Source: PGYR01 sp041595255
GTDB taxonomy: Bacteria > Bacteroidota > Ignavibacteria > Kapaibacteriales > UBA2268
Reading direction: 5' to 3'
NCBI GenBank assembly: GCA_041595255.1
Contig: JBFHKR010000088.1
Location: forward strand, 1-10,890
DNA length: 10,890 nt
The translations under genes and the position numbers were made by a program. Each line of letters begins with the position of its first letter. Position 1 is the first letter of the stretch. Positions 1 to 8,400 of this stretch are shown one piece after another. The notes below the pieces were generated by a model. The model searched no databases and was not told where the DNA came from. It worked only from the letters and a program-made list of their open reading frames with translations.

Positions 1-71
1 AATACAAGTTAGAATTTGTAAAAGACCTACGCGCATCACTAATTAGTTGGGTAAATAAATTACAGGCATAA
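1..71 (+). CDS. Possible 3' end of a protein-coding gene entering from the left edge
   Basis: Reading from base 3, 22 codons run without a stop to TAA at 69-71. The peptide has the pattern of an amphipathic helix and ends SLISWVNKLQA. The start lies outside the window. I do not recognise the family, and a 22-codon open stretch can occur by chance, so this is tentative. In its favour, it ends just before a GC-rich inverted repeat at 110-139 in otherwise very AT-rich DNA, as expected after a gene end. If real, it converges on the minus-strand copper operon. A transposase or integrase tail is possible but nothing here supports it specifically. Confidence 0.35.
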   Translation, partial: YKLEFVKDLRASLISWVNKLQA

Positions 72-109
72 TAACGATTATATTGTACTTTATCTTGGTA
101 ATGCTATTT

Positions 110-139
110 GGCGGTTTCTATCATCTAATGGATACCGCC
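110..139. repeat. GC-rich imperfect inverted repeat, possible transcript-end hairpin
   Basis: GGCGGT at 110-115 is complementary to ACCGCC at 134-139, and the stem can be extended inward with ATC/GAT across a small bulge. It stands out because the surrounding DNA is almost all A and T. It lies 38 bases after the stop of the possible left-edge gene, where a terminator would be expected. Neither side has a proper T-run, so it is not a canonical intrinsic terminator; it could instead protect a 3' end or be chance. Confidence 0.3.
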
Positions 140-219
140 ATATTTCAAATCTAATGTATTTCATTTATCTATTACATTATTTTCTATGTTCAATTAATTT
201 AAATATGAGTTAAAACAAT

Positions 220-237
220 TTCTATATCTGTATAGAA
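220..237. repeat. Short perfect inverted repeat TTCTATA-TCTG-TATAGAA
   Basis: Two perfect 7-base arms (220-226 and 231-237) flank a 4-base loop. On the minus strand the hairpin would be followed by a weak T-rich tract (TTGTTTT within the next dozen bases), so it might end the efflux operon transcript about 235 bases after the cusB-like stop. The stem is mostly A:T pairs, so this reading is weak; a protein-binding palindrome or chance are alternatives. Confidence 0.25.
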
Positions 238-292
238 CAAACACAGCCATGAATTTTATGATGACGTATATTATTTACATAGAATATGCTAG

Positions 293-303
293 TTACAACA
301 AGT
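293..303 (+). repeat. 11-base word TTACAACAAGT shared with the operon promoter region
   Basis: The word at 293-303 is identical to the minus-strand word at 9712-9702, in the leader upstream of the HYC_CC_PP gene. Here it sits in a local repeat: AGTTACA occurs at 291-297 and again at 301-307. A shared regulator site at both ends of the operon is one reading. In DNA this AT-rich an 11-base coincidence is quite possible. Confidence 0.2.
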
Positions 304-471
304 TACATGTGTTATTTAAAAGAGTTATAGAGCCTTCATTCAAACTTTTTCCTTAAATGAACTCATCTATACCTCTTCAATAACTAAAAAGCGAATAAAG
401 TGCCTTTATGGCTTCAACTCGGTAATGTGCCAGCTATTTCTTTTTTAATGTAGCAGCCTAGATACATTGTT

Positions 472-2199
472 TTACTTTTTCTTCATTTCTCGTAATATGA
501 AACCACATTTTAGCATTTTATCTCCGTAGTATGGGTTTTGTACTTGCTTTTCATAACTCATCCAAACAGCACTATCACCGACTGTAGCCATAGGGCATTT
601 GAAGACATAGATGTTTTTGTCATAAGAATTGGTAGAGCTTATCAAATCAATTAGTAGTACAGAAATACTACTATAATTTGACCTCGATTTTTCTATATCG
701 CTCTCACTTGCTATCTGATTTGCCAATTTGTAAATAGAAGCTATTTTCTTTTCATAAGCTGAAGTTTTGATTCCATCTTTGTTCAGTATCTTATTCTTGA
801 TATGTTTAGATAAGACTTTTGAATTAGATTTAACCTTTTCTATATCTGTTTGAACGAATGATTCATTCAGATTCATATAAAGTGGTAGTAAAGGCGAAAA
901 ATCTATTTTAGTTTTTTCAGGTATTGATTTTGGAATACTCATTTCACCAGCACCGTGGTCATGCCCTTTCATTGGTTCAACATCATCTTTATCCATATTC
1001 ATCATGTTTGGCTTACCAGCTATTTGTGCTGCTGCGTCAATAGTGAAAGCCCCATTGACAGCTATTTCTTCTCCTGATTGCAAGCCATTAATAACAGGAT
1101 ATTGACCGTTAGAGAGCTGTCCAATTTCTATTTCTCTAGCTTCGAATATATGCTCATCAGTATTCGGCTGTTTCACGTAAACTACAGATCGTTTCCCAGT
1201 CCATAGAACTGCAGAAGAGGGTATGACAAGTTGTTGACTACTACTCATTCCGACTATATTGCCAACAGCAAGCATCTCTGGTTTCAACTTACCTGTATTA
1301 TTATTTATTGAACCTCTTATTTGAGCTGTACGTGTTTTATTATTAATAATGGGGTCAATGAAGTTGATGGTACTTTGGAACACTTCTCCTGGATAAGATT
1401 GCACTGTGAATTTGATTATATCACCTATGTTGATATTAGATAAATCTCCTTCATAAGCCTCAAAAATAGTCCAGAGTTGGGTCAGATTTGCTAACTCTAC
1501 AATAGGGTCACCTGTTGTAATATGGTCACCAGAATTGATGAATAATTTAGTAACTACACCCGATTGATGAGCATATACATCAAAATTATCGATTACATCG
1601 CCTTTAGCTATTATCTTATCTATCTGATCCTGATGGATTTTCTTTCTCATCAACTTACTTTTGATTGATTGAAATAGCTCTGGTTGTTTGTCTTTCAACT
1701 TGTAAGCACTTAGCAGCTCCTTCTGCATTAGTACTAGTTCAGGAGAATATATGGTAGCCAATTTCTGACCTGCTGATACATTAGCTCCAGTATAGTTGAT
1801 ATATAATTTTTCTATTCTACCAGTAAAGTGAGCTGGCTGCGTAAATACTTTACGTTCATCAAAATCAATTTTTCCATTTAGTCTAGTATTACTACTTGTG
1901 TTTCCTTTCCCCACAATCATAGTTCTGATATTTGCTATACGTATTTGATTTTCTGTTAGAGTAATCGCAGAATTATCAACTTCCGAACCCCCTGATTTAG
2001 CTGGTATCAAATCCATTCCACAAATAGGGCAATCTCCAGGTTCTTGGCTACGAACATTTGGGTGCATAGAGCAAGTCCAATACTCTACAGATTCTTGCGA
2101 ATGATTATGATTATCCTCCGCATTGTCTCCTGCAAAAAACATCCATCCAAGTGCGATACCAATGACAAATGTTACTATTGCTATTATATACTTTTTCAT
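472..2199 (-). CDS. cusB: CusB-like RND efflux adaptor (membrane fusion protein) with N-terminal heavy-metal-binding domain and C-terminal DUF3347
   Basis: This is the periplasmic adaptor that would link the CusA-like pump to the outer-membrane channel and probably hands Cu(I)/Ag(I) to it. Visible parts in the 575-residue form: an N-terminal membrane anchor (about 4-22); a short heavy-metal-binding domain (about 40-67) with the WTCSMHP and CPICGMDL motifs, giving C43, M45, H46, C57, C60 and M62 as ligands; barrel-sandwich/hairpin and beta-barrel regions typical of CusB adaptors (about 90-395); a Met/His-rich linker (398-420, containing KGHDHG); and a DUF3347 domain (about 434-572) ending with CPM, NPYYG and a last Cys (C535, M537, C565). 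E. coli CusB is about 400 residues, so the extra length is the two metal-binding ends. Start: ATG at 2199 has an AAGGA 10 bases upstream and lies 1 base past the ATPase stop. An ATG at 2208 would add three residues but sits too close to that site. It is the last gene of the operon. Confidence 0.93.
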   Translation of the reverse strand: MKKYIIAIVTFVIGIALGWMFFAGDNAEDNHNHSQESVEYWTCSMHPNVRSQEPGDCPICGMDLIPAKSGGSEVDNSAITLTENQIRIANIRTMIVGKGNTSSNTRLNGKIDFDERKVFTQPAHFTGRIEKLYINYTGANVSAGQKLATIYSPELVLMQKELLSAYKLKDKQPELFQSIKSKLMRKKIHQDQIDKIIAKGDVIDNFDVYAHQSGVVTKLFINSGDHITTGDPIVELANLTQLWTIFEAYEGDLSNINIGDIIKFTVQSYPGEVFQSTINFIDPIINNKTRTAQIRGSINNNTGKLKPEMLAVGNIVGMSSSQQLVIPSSAVLWTGKRSVVYVKQPNTDEHIFEAREIEIGQLSNGQYPVINGLQSGEEIAVNGAFTIDAAAQIAGKPNMMNMDKDDVEPMKGHDHGAGEMSIPKSIPEKTKIDFSPLLPLYMNLNESFVQTDIEKVKSNSKVLSKHIKNKILNKDGIKTSAYEKKIASIYKLANQIASESDIEKSRSNYSSISVLLIDLISSTNSYDKNIYVFKCPMATVGDSAVWMSYEKQVQNPYYGDKMLKCGFILREMKKK

Positions 2200-2200
2200 T

Positions 2201-4183
2201 TTATTCATTTCCTTTTTTCAATTTTAATTTTAGTAATTGTGCATTCGCGGCAACAATTATAGTTGATAAGCTCATTACTGCAGCTCCAATTGCAGGATCC
2301 AATACGATACTTGGATATAAAACGCCTGCTGCTAGTGGAACTGCAATTACATTATATCCTGTTGCCCATATTATATTCTGAATCATCTTTTTTCTTGTTG
2401 CTTCTCCAAACTGTAACAGATGTACTATATCTTTTGGGTTACTGTCTACTAATATTATATCAGCAGTTTCAGCAGCTACATCAGTCCCTGACCCAATAGC
2501 TATTCCAATATTTGCTTGAGCTAAAGCAGGTGAATCATTAACACCATCTCCAGTCATTGCTACGAATTCATCTTTTTCTTGCAAATCACTTACGATTCTA
2601 ACTTTATCTTCTGGAAGAACCTCACTATAATATCCATCTAATTCGAGTTCATTACTAACTGCTTTTGCAACCTTCTCATTATCACCAGTTGCCATATAGC
2701 ACTTGATGTTCATGCTTTGAAGGTCTTTTATTGCATCATAGCTCTCCTTTCTTATTCTATCAGCTAACGAAATAGCACCAAGTACTTTAGATTCGGAAAT
2801 CAAATAAACAGTGGTTCCTAACTCTGTTTTAATATCTAATTCAGGTATTTCTATATTATTTTCGGTTAGAAATTTCGGACTCACGACTGAATAATTCTTT
2901 TCTTTGATTGTTCCACTTATACCTTTACCTGTAATAGATTCAAAATCGATTACTTTATGTAATATGAGTTGTTTCTCTTTTGCATCTTTTACAATACTCT
3001 GAGCGATAGGGTGTTCAGAATTTTCTTCAAGTGAGGCAGTGATTGATAATAATTCTTCTTTAGATAGATTTGAGGTTGAGCGAATCTCATCAACTCCAAA
3101 TTTACCATGGGTTAGTGTTCCTGTTTTATCAAATACTAAAGAGGTGATTTTTCCTGAGTTCTCAAATGCTGTCCGATTTCTTATTAGCAATCCATTCTTT
3201 GCAGATATAGTAGTAGAAATTGCAACGACTAATGGTATAGCAAGACCTAGAGCATGGGGGCAAGTTATTACCATAACACTTACCATTCTTTCTAATGCAA
3301 ATTGTAGTTCTTGACCAGCTAACAGCCACACTAAGAAAGTAATAGTTCCGACAGAGATTGCAACATAAGTAAGCCATTTTGCTGCTTTATCAGCTAAATT
3401 CTGTGTCTTTGATTTTACAGCTTGTGCATCTCGTACCATCTTGATTACTTTGTTGAGATAGCTATCGTCGCCAGAGTTTCTGACTTCAATTTTTATAGAG
3501 CTATTTCCATTGATTGTTCCACCAGTTACTTTGTCACCATTAGACTTCTTAACTGGTTTGCTTTCTCCTGATATCATACTTTCATCTATGTATGTTTCAC
3601 CTTCAACTACGGTACCATCAGCAGGTACTTTCTCATTTGCCTTTACTAATAGTAAATCACCTTTTGAGATTTCACTTAAATTGACATCTGTAGTAGAATC
3701 ATTTTTAATAAGATGTGCTTCCGAAGGCATTAGTTTTACTAATTCCTGCAAAGCACCACTTGTACCAACTATAGATTTCATCTCAATCCAATGTCCTAGG
3801 AGCATTATATCAATCAATGTAGCAAGTTCCCAATAGAACGGCATTCCTTTTAACCCAAACGTTACTGCGGAGCTATATGCCCATGCAACTGTAATCGCTA
3901 TTCCGATTAGAGTCATCATCCCTGGGTTTTTTTTAGATATCTCTTCTTTTAATCCTTTAAGAAAAGGTAATCCACCATAGAAGTATATGACGGATGCTAA
4001 AGCAAATGAAGTAAGACCCATTAATTCAAACTGGATATTTATTCCTAATAATCCTTGTATTAATGGTGAGAATAGCAATATTGGGAATGTTAAGAATAGA
4101 GATATGAAAAACTTCTGTTTGAAATCTTTTATCATCATTCTATGATGTTGTGTATGATCGTGATGTTTATGGTTATGATTCAT
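2201..4183 (-). CDS. copB: CopB-type copper-exporting P-type ATPase (CPH motif, P1B-3-like)
   Basis: An inner-membrane P1B ATPase of 660 residues that uses ATP to export copper or silver from the cytoplasm. Seen in order: a His-rich start (seven His in residues 1-14), membrane helices, an actuator-domain SGES (205-208), the transmembrane metal motif C308-P309-H310, the phosphorylation site D352 in DKTGTLT, the nucleotide-domain HP pair H391-P392, TGD (499-501), GDGVND (545-550), and late-helix motifs GYNVIAVPLAAG and MSLST. CPH rather than CPC, together with a His-rich N-terminus and no HMA (CxxC) domains, is the CopB pattern. CopB-type ATPases are linked to Cu(II), Cu(I) or Ag(I); the sequence does not decide which. 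Start: an in-frame TTG lies at 4201, but ATG 4183 has GGGAG 9 bases upstream and begins the His-rich tail, so it is preferred. The gene begins 4 bases after the cusC-like stop, and its own stop lies one base before the chosen cusB start. Confidence 0.95.
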   Translation of the reverse strand: MNHNHKHHDHTQHHRMMIKDFKQKFFISLFLTFPILLFSPLIQGLLGINIQFELMGLTSFALASVIYFYGGLPFLKGLKEEISKKNPGMMTLIGIAITVAWAYSSAVTFGLKGMPFYWELATLIDIMLLGHWIEMKSIVGTSGALQELVKLMPSEAHLIKNDSTTDVNLSEISKGDLLLVKANEKVPADGTVVEGETYIDESMISGESKPVKKSNGDKVTGGTINGNSSIKIEVRNSGDDSYLNKVIKMVRDAQAVKSKTQNLADKAAKWLTYVAISVGTITFLVWLLAGQELQFALERMVSVMVITCPHALGLAIPLVVAISTTISAKNGLLIRNRTAFENSGKITSLVFDKTGTLTHGKFGVDEIRSTSNLSKEELLSITASLEENSEHPIAQSIVKDAKEKQLILHKVIDFESITGKGISGTIKEKNYSVVSPKFLTENNIEIPELDIKTELGTTVYLISESKVLGAISLADRIRKESYDAIKDLQSMNIKCYMATGDNEKVAKAVSNELELDGYYSEVLPEDKVRIVSDLQEKDEFVAMTGDGVNDSPALAQANIGIAIGSGTDVAAETADIILVDSNPKDIVHLLQFGEATRKKMIQNIIWATGYNVIAVPLAAGVLYPSIVLDPAIGAAVMSLSTIIVAANAQLLKLKLKKGNE

Positions 4184-4187
4184 TTTT

Positions 4188-5402
4188 TTACTCTCCCACA
4201 ATATTGATTAATTGTGCTTTTTGAATTAGAATTGATACTTCCGCATCTAATTTCATTTTTTTATATTGAATTATCTTTTCTTCTGTTCTAATTACTTCCA
4301 GTATGTCTTCGTTTGCAATTGCACTATATTCTTCGTAAAGTAAATCACGTATGTTATTCAACTTCTCTATTTGGTTTTCGTATAGGATTACTTTTTCTTC
4401 ATCTGATTTGATATTAAATAGAATGCTTTCGAATTTTGACTTGAGTTTATTTAACAGATTCTCTCGCTCATATTCATATTGACTTATCATTGCCGTTGCC
4501 TGCTCTTCTTTAGCAGAATATTTCCCACTAAAAAATGGTATTGATATTCCTACCATTGGCATTATAATATCTAATCCGTTATTCTGAAGAGTCATATCAC
4601 TCAACTCGCTGACGTTAATATAATCTAGACCAAGAGTAATTGAAGGGTTTGATTCTGAACTCGCTGATGATACTCTATACTTTGATGCATTTTGTAAAAT
4701 CTCCAGTCTTTCAACTGAAGGGTTATTCATTATACTTACTCTCATTTCAGAAATACTTATTATCTCTTCTAACACAGGTGGTATTACTATTTTAGAATCT
4801 TCATTTCTATTAAGTAATTGCTTCAATTCCTCTTGATATGGATTAGCTTCTATTTCTAGTATATTTATCTTTGTTCCTATTTCATTAATCATCAACTCCA
4901 AAGTCAAAAGATCACTTAATCTTGCGGAACTTGTTTCCACTTTGGTCTTAACGATAGGATAAATATAATTCAGTAATTCTGATGATTGCTTCAAATATTC
5001 CTTTTCTTCCTCTATTCTGTATAACTCATATAGATTAGCTCTTACAGCAAAAAATACTTCATCCTTTTTTTGTTCGAAGTCTTTTCTTTTTGCCTCTGCT
5101 AATTCTAAACTCTCTTGTTCGTAATCAGTAAGAGTACCAAACCATGGAAGTTTTTGTACTAATGATAACTTAAAATTCTGTGGGCCGACTCGAGTATATG
5201 GTCGGGTAACAAAGTAACCTAAACTAATAGTAGGGTCAGGCACTGCTGAGACTTGTGGTGCGTTGAACAGCTGCTGTTCATATTCAATATACTTTGCCTT
5301 TAGCATAGGGTTATTATTCTCAGCTTCTTTCAAATAGTCTTGTATAGTCTGAGAACTCAAACAGTTCACTATTAATAGTAATAATATTATAAGCGTTTTC
5401 AT
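4188..5402 (-). CDS. cusC: CusC/TolC-like outer-membrane efflux channel
   Basis: This is the outer-membrane factor (OEP/TolC family) of the tripartite pump, 404 residues. It begins with a cleavable signal peptide (KTLIILLLLIVNCLSSQ; cleavage near residue 17). The mature part shows two long helical halves rich in Glu, Lys and Leu. The first half holds the early strand region PDPTISLGYF and VGPQNFKLSLVQKLPWFG, which resembles CusC-type proteins next to CusA in Bacteroidota. The second half repeats the pattern with NPSITLGLDY and MVGISIPFFSGK. A Cys at 14 is not in a good lipobox (N at -1), so lipidation is unlikely. It is a little shorter than E. coli CusC (about 460). Start: ATG 5402 has GGAG 8 bases upstream and overlaps the cusA stop as ATGA. 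The open frame extends 63 codons further upstream inside cusA, but that part is not protein-like and would precede the signal peptide. Confidence 0.9.
   Translation of the reverse strand: MKTLIILLLLIVNCLSSQTIQDYLKEAENNNPMLKAKYIEYEQQLFNAPQVSAVPDPTISLGYFVTRPYTRVGPQNFKLSLVQKLPWFGTLTDYEQESLELAEAKRKDFEQKKDEVFFAVRANLYELYRIEEEKEYLKQSSELLNYIYPIVKTKVETSSARLSDLLTLELMINEIGTKINILEIEANPYQEELKQLLNRNEDSKIVIPPVLEEIISISEMRVSIMNNPSVERLEILQNASKYRVSSASSESNPSITLGLDYINVSELSDMTLQNNGLDIIMPMVGISIPFFSGKYSAKEEQATAMISQYEYERENLLNKLKSKFESILFNIKSDEEKVILYENQIEKLNNIRDLLYEEYSAIANEDILEVIRTEEKIIQYKKMKLDAEVSILIQKAQLINIVGE
4193..4197 (-). promoter_or_regulatory. Ribosome-binding site (GGGAG) that sets the CopB start
   Basis: GGGAG lies 9 bases before ATG 4183, inside the last codons of the upstream cusC-like gene. 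It lies downstream of the alternative TTG at 4201 and so cannot serve it; this decides the start. Ribosomes finishing cusC stop within a few bases of it, so translation of the two genes is probably coupled. Confidence 0.75.
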
Positions 5403-8400
5403 TTTACTATCTCCAATTGTTTTTCTCTCCAAAGAGAGTACAATACTGGTACAACGAATATGGTAATTATAGCAATTAACATCCCACCAAACGCAGGTAT
5501 GGCCATAGGTAACATAATATCTGATCCACGTCCAGTACTCGTCAATATGGGAATCAATGCTATTAGAGTAGTTGCCGTAGTCATAAGACAAGGTCGTACC
5601 CTTCTCTTACCTGCTTCTAAAGTTAAACTTCTAATCTTTTCTACAGATTTCATCTCTTTATCTTTGAAATTATCTCTCAAATAAGTTGCCATTACTACTC
5701 CATCATCGGTTGCTATACCAAAGAGAGCTATAAATCCTACCCAAACGGCAACACTTATATTTATGTTATCCATTTGGAACAGTCCCCTCATATTAGAACC
5801 AAGGAAGCTAAAATCTGCAAACCAAGTCTGACCGTAAAGCCAAAGCATAGTAAATCCTCCTGCTAAAGCTACTGCTATTCCTGTGAAGATTATGAGACTA
5901 GTTATAACAGATCGAAATTGGAAATACAAGATTAGAAATATTGCAAATAAAACTACTGGTATTATTATAGATAATCGCTTGTTAGCACGAATTTGATTCT
6001 CATAATTCCCAGAGAAATTATAGCTAACACCAGCAGGGATTTTCAGTTCTCCAGAATCAATAGCTGCTTTGATATAACTCTCAGCATCTTCCACTACATT
6101 CACCTCTGCAAATCCATCTTTCTTGTCGAAAAGGACGTAACTTGTTAAAAATGTATTCTCACTTTTGATCAACTGAGGGCCGCTTACATATTCAAGGGTA
6201 GCTAACTGGTTAAGTGGAATCTGAATTCCTCCTGGAGTTGGAACTAATATTCGCATTAGATTGTCTGGTTCATCTCGCAATTCTTGTGGATACCTAACTC
6301 TTACGTTATATCTTTCTCTACCTTCTACAGTAGTTGTTAAAGGCATTCCACCGATAGCTGATTCTATTACATTTTGAATATCTGTTATATTTAGCCCATA
6401 ACGTGCTATTTCATTTCTGTTAATATTAATGTGAATATATGGTTTACCAACCACCCTGTCTGCGAATACTGCTTCAGATTTGACTGAAGGTACTCGCCTA
6501 AGTATTTCTTCTAGCTTCATCCCAAATTGCTCAATGGTCTTCAAGTCTGGACCAAAAACTTTCAATCCCATCGGTGCTCGCATACCAGTTTGTAGCATAA
6601 TTAGACGTGTTTCTATTGGCTGTAATTTTGGTGCAGATGTTATCTCTTGGAAATCACTATGAATAACAATCTCATTCCAAATGTCATCTGTTGATTTAAT
6701 AGCTTTACGCCACTGCCTATAATTTTCTCCATTTTCGTCAGCTATTAACTCTCCTTTTTCTATTCCGTATAGAATAGCATTCTCGTTAGACAGAGTATCT
6801 CCTGATTTGGTAATGAAGTTACCATCATCATCAACTTTAAACCTAATTCGGTGACCATCAATATCATTAATATACTCAGACTTGTAATTTATAATGTTCT
6901 CGAACATTGATAGGGGAGCTGGGTCTAAGGCACTTTCTATTCTACCAGCTTTACCAACTACCATTTCTACTTCTGGAATTCGCTGAACAGCCAAATCTAG
7001 GTTCTGGAGTAGCTCTCTGTTTTTAGCAACTCCTGTATATGGCATTGAAGTTGGCATTAATAGGAATGAACCTTCATCCAATGAAGGCATAAACTCTGAC
7101 CCCAATCCAGGAAATGCATTTGACATATTCACCCAAGGCCTAGTCTTCGAAATATCCAGCCCGACTGAATTGAATCCCGTATTCACAAACCCGAAGACTT
7201 TAGGAAACCCGACCCAAGTCATAATTCCTATTATTACTATCAATGAAGGTAGTAATAGGAATGCGGCTTTATGTTCTAAACACCAATTAAGAATAGGCTC
7301 ATAATAATGAATTATCAATTTGAAAGACCCAAGAACTGCAATCAATAGTATGAAAACAAATGTGAAATTCAGAAATAATGATTCTGAAGGACCTAATGGC
7401 ATCCAGTATTTAGAGAGAATTAATGTTACTAATAGGGTAGCTAGAAATACATTAATAGAAGAAACCTTACTTTTTAACTCTGGCTTTTTAGCTGATATCC
7501 CTAATAGAATCCCAATTGTAATTACAGTTAGACCAAACACAATGGAAACAACAAACATCCCAAATATACCTGCTAGCACAACAATCCCAGATAAAAGATA
7601 GCTGCTAATTGACTTTTTACCACGAATTGAGAAAAGTAAGTAGGTGATAGTTGGCAATATAAATAGGGTTATAATCAATGCTGAAATCAGTGCAAATGTC
7701 TTAGTAAAAGCTAAAGGTATAAATAGCTTACCCTCTGCTCCTTCTAACATAAATACTGGGATAAAACTGACAATAGTAGTAGAGACGGCTGTAATGATAG
7801 CAGTGCTAACTTCAGCAGATGCTTGATAAATCAAAGGGAGTAATTTTTTATTTGGGTATTGTGTTCTGTATCCTATCACATTCTCGACAAGTATAATCGC
7901 AAGATCGACCATAGTCCCAATAGCGATGGCAATCCCCGATAATGCGACTATGTTTGCTGCTACTCCAGCGTATTTCATAGCAATGAATACCATCAAAATA
8001 GCAACTGGTAACAATACAGCAATTACTATAGACGCTCGTATATTTCCTACCATAAGTAGTATAACTATAATAGTAATTAGAACTTCTATTGAAAGGGCTT
8101 CCTCAAGTGTTCCTAATGTCTCTTGTATCAGTTGTGAGCGATCATAAAAGGGGACAATCTCTAATTTAGAAATAGTTCCATCTTTAAAAGTCTTTTGAGG
8201 TAATCCTTTTGATATATCTGCAATCTTTTCTTTAACATTCTCTAATACTTCCATAGGATTAGCGCCATATCGTGCTATAACAACTCCACCTACTGCTTCA
8301 TATCCATTCTTGTCTAGCAAACCTCTCCTGTCAGCAGGGCCGAGCTTCACAACTGCAATATCTTTTATTGTTAAAGGTGTATTGTCACTGGCTCTAATAA

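Larger units (their letters stand above)
72..471. other. Gene-free stretch between converging units
   Basis: About 400 bases with no convincing open reading frame on either strand; the few ATG-started frames seen are under 20 codons and lack ribosome-binding sites. It is very AT-rich. It holds a GC-rich imperfect hairpin (110-139), a perfect 7-bp inverted repeat (220-237) and an 11-base word at 293-303 that recurs in the operon's promoter region. I see no tRNA cloverleaf, no CRISPR repeats and no obvious insertion-sequence ends. The right part is the 3' untranslated region of the minus-strand operon; I could not find a classical hairpin plus U-run terminator for it. Confidence 0.6.

Noticed and set aside
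72..471. CRISPR array, tRNA or insertion-sequence end
   Set aside because: There are no regularly spaced repeats, no cloverleaf and no transposase motif or long terminal inverted repeats in this stretch.
2201..4183. CopA-type (CPC) copper ATPase
   Set aside because: The membrane motif reads CPH and the N-terminus is His-rich without CxxC metal-binding domains, which is the CopB pattern.
4184..4201. TTG start for the CopB ATPase
   Set aside because: The GGGAG site is downstream of this TTG and fits ATG 4183; the extra residues come from the end of the cusC frame.
5403..5591. 63-codon N-terminal extension of the cusC-like gene
   Set aside because: It lies wholly inside the cusA coding region, has no ribosome-binding site, and would put the signal peptide in the interior. 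ATG 5402 with GGAG is clearly better.
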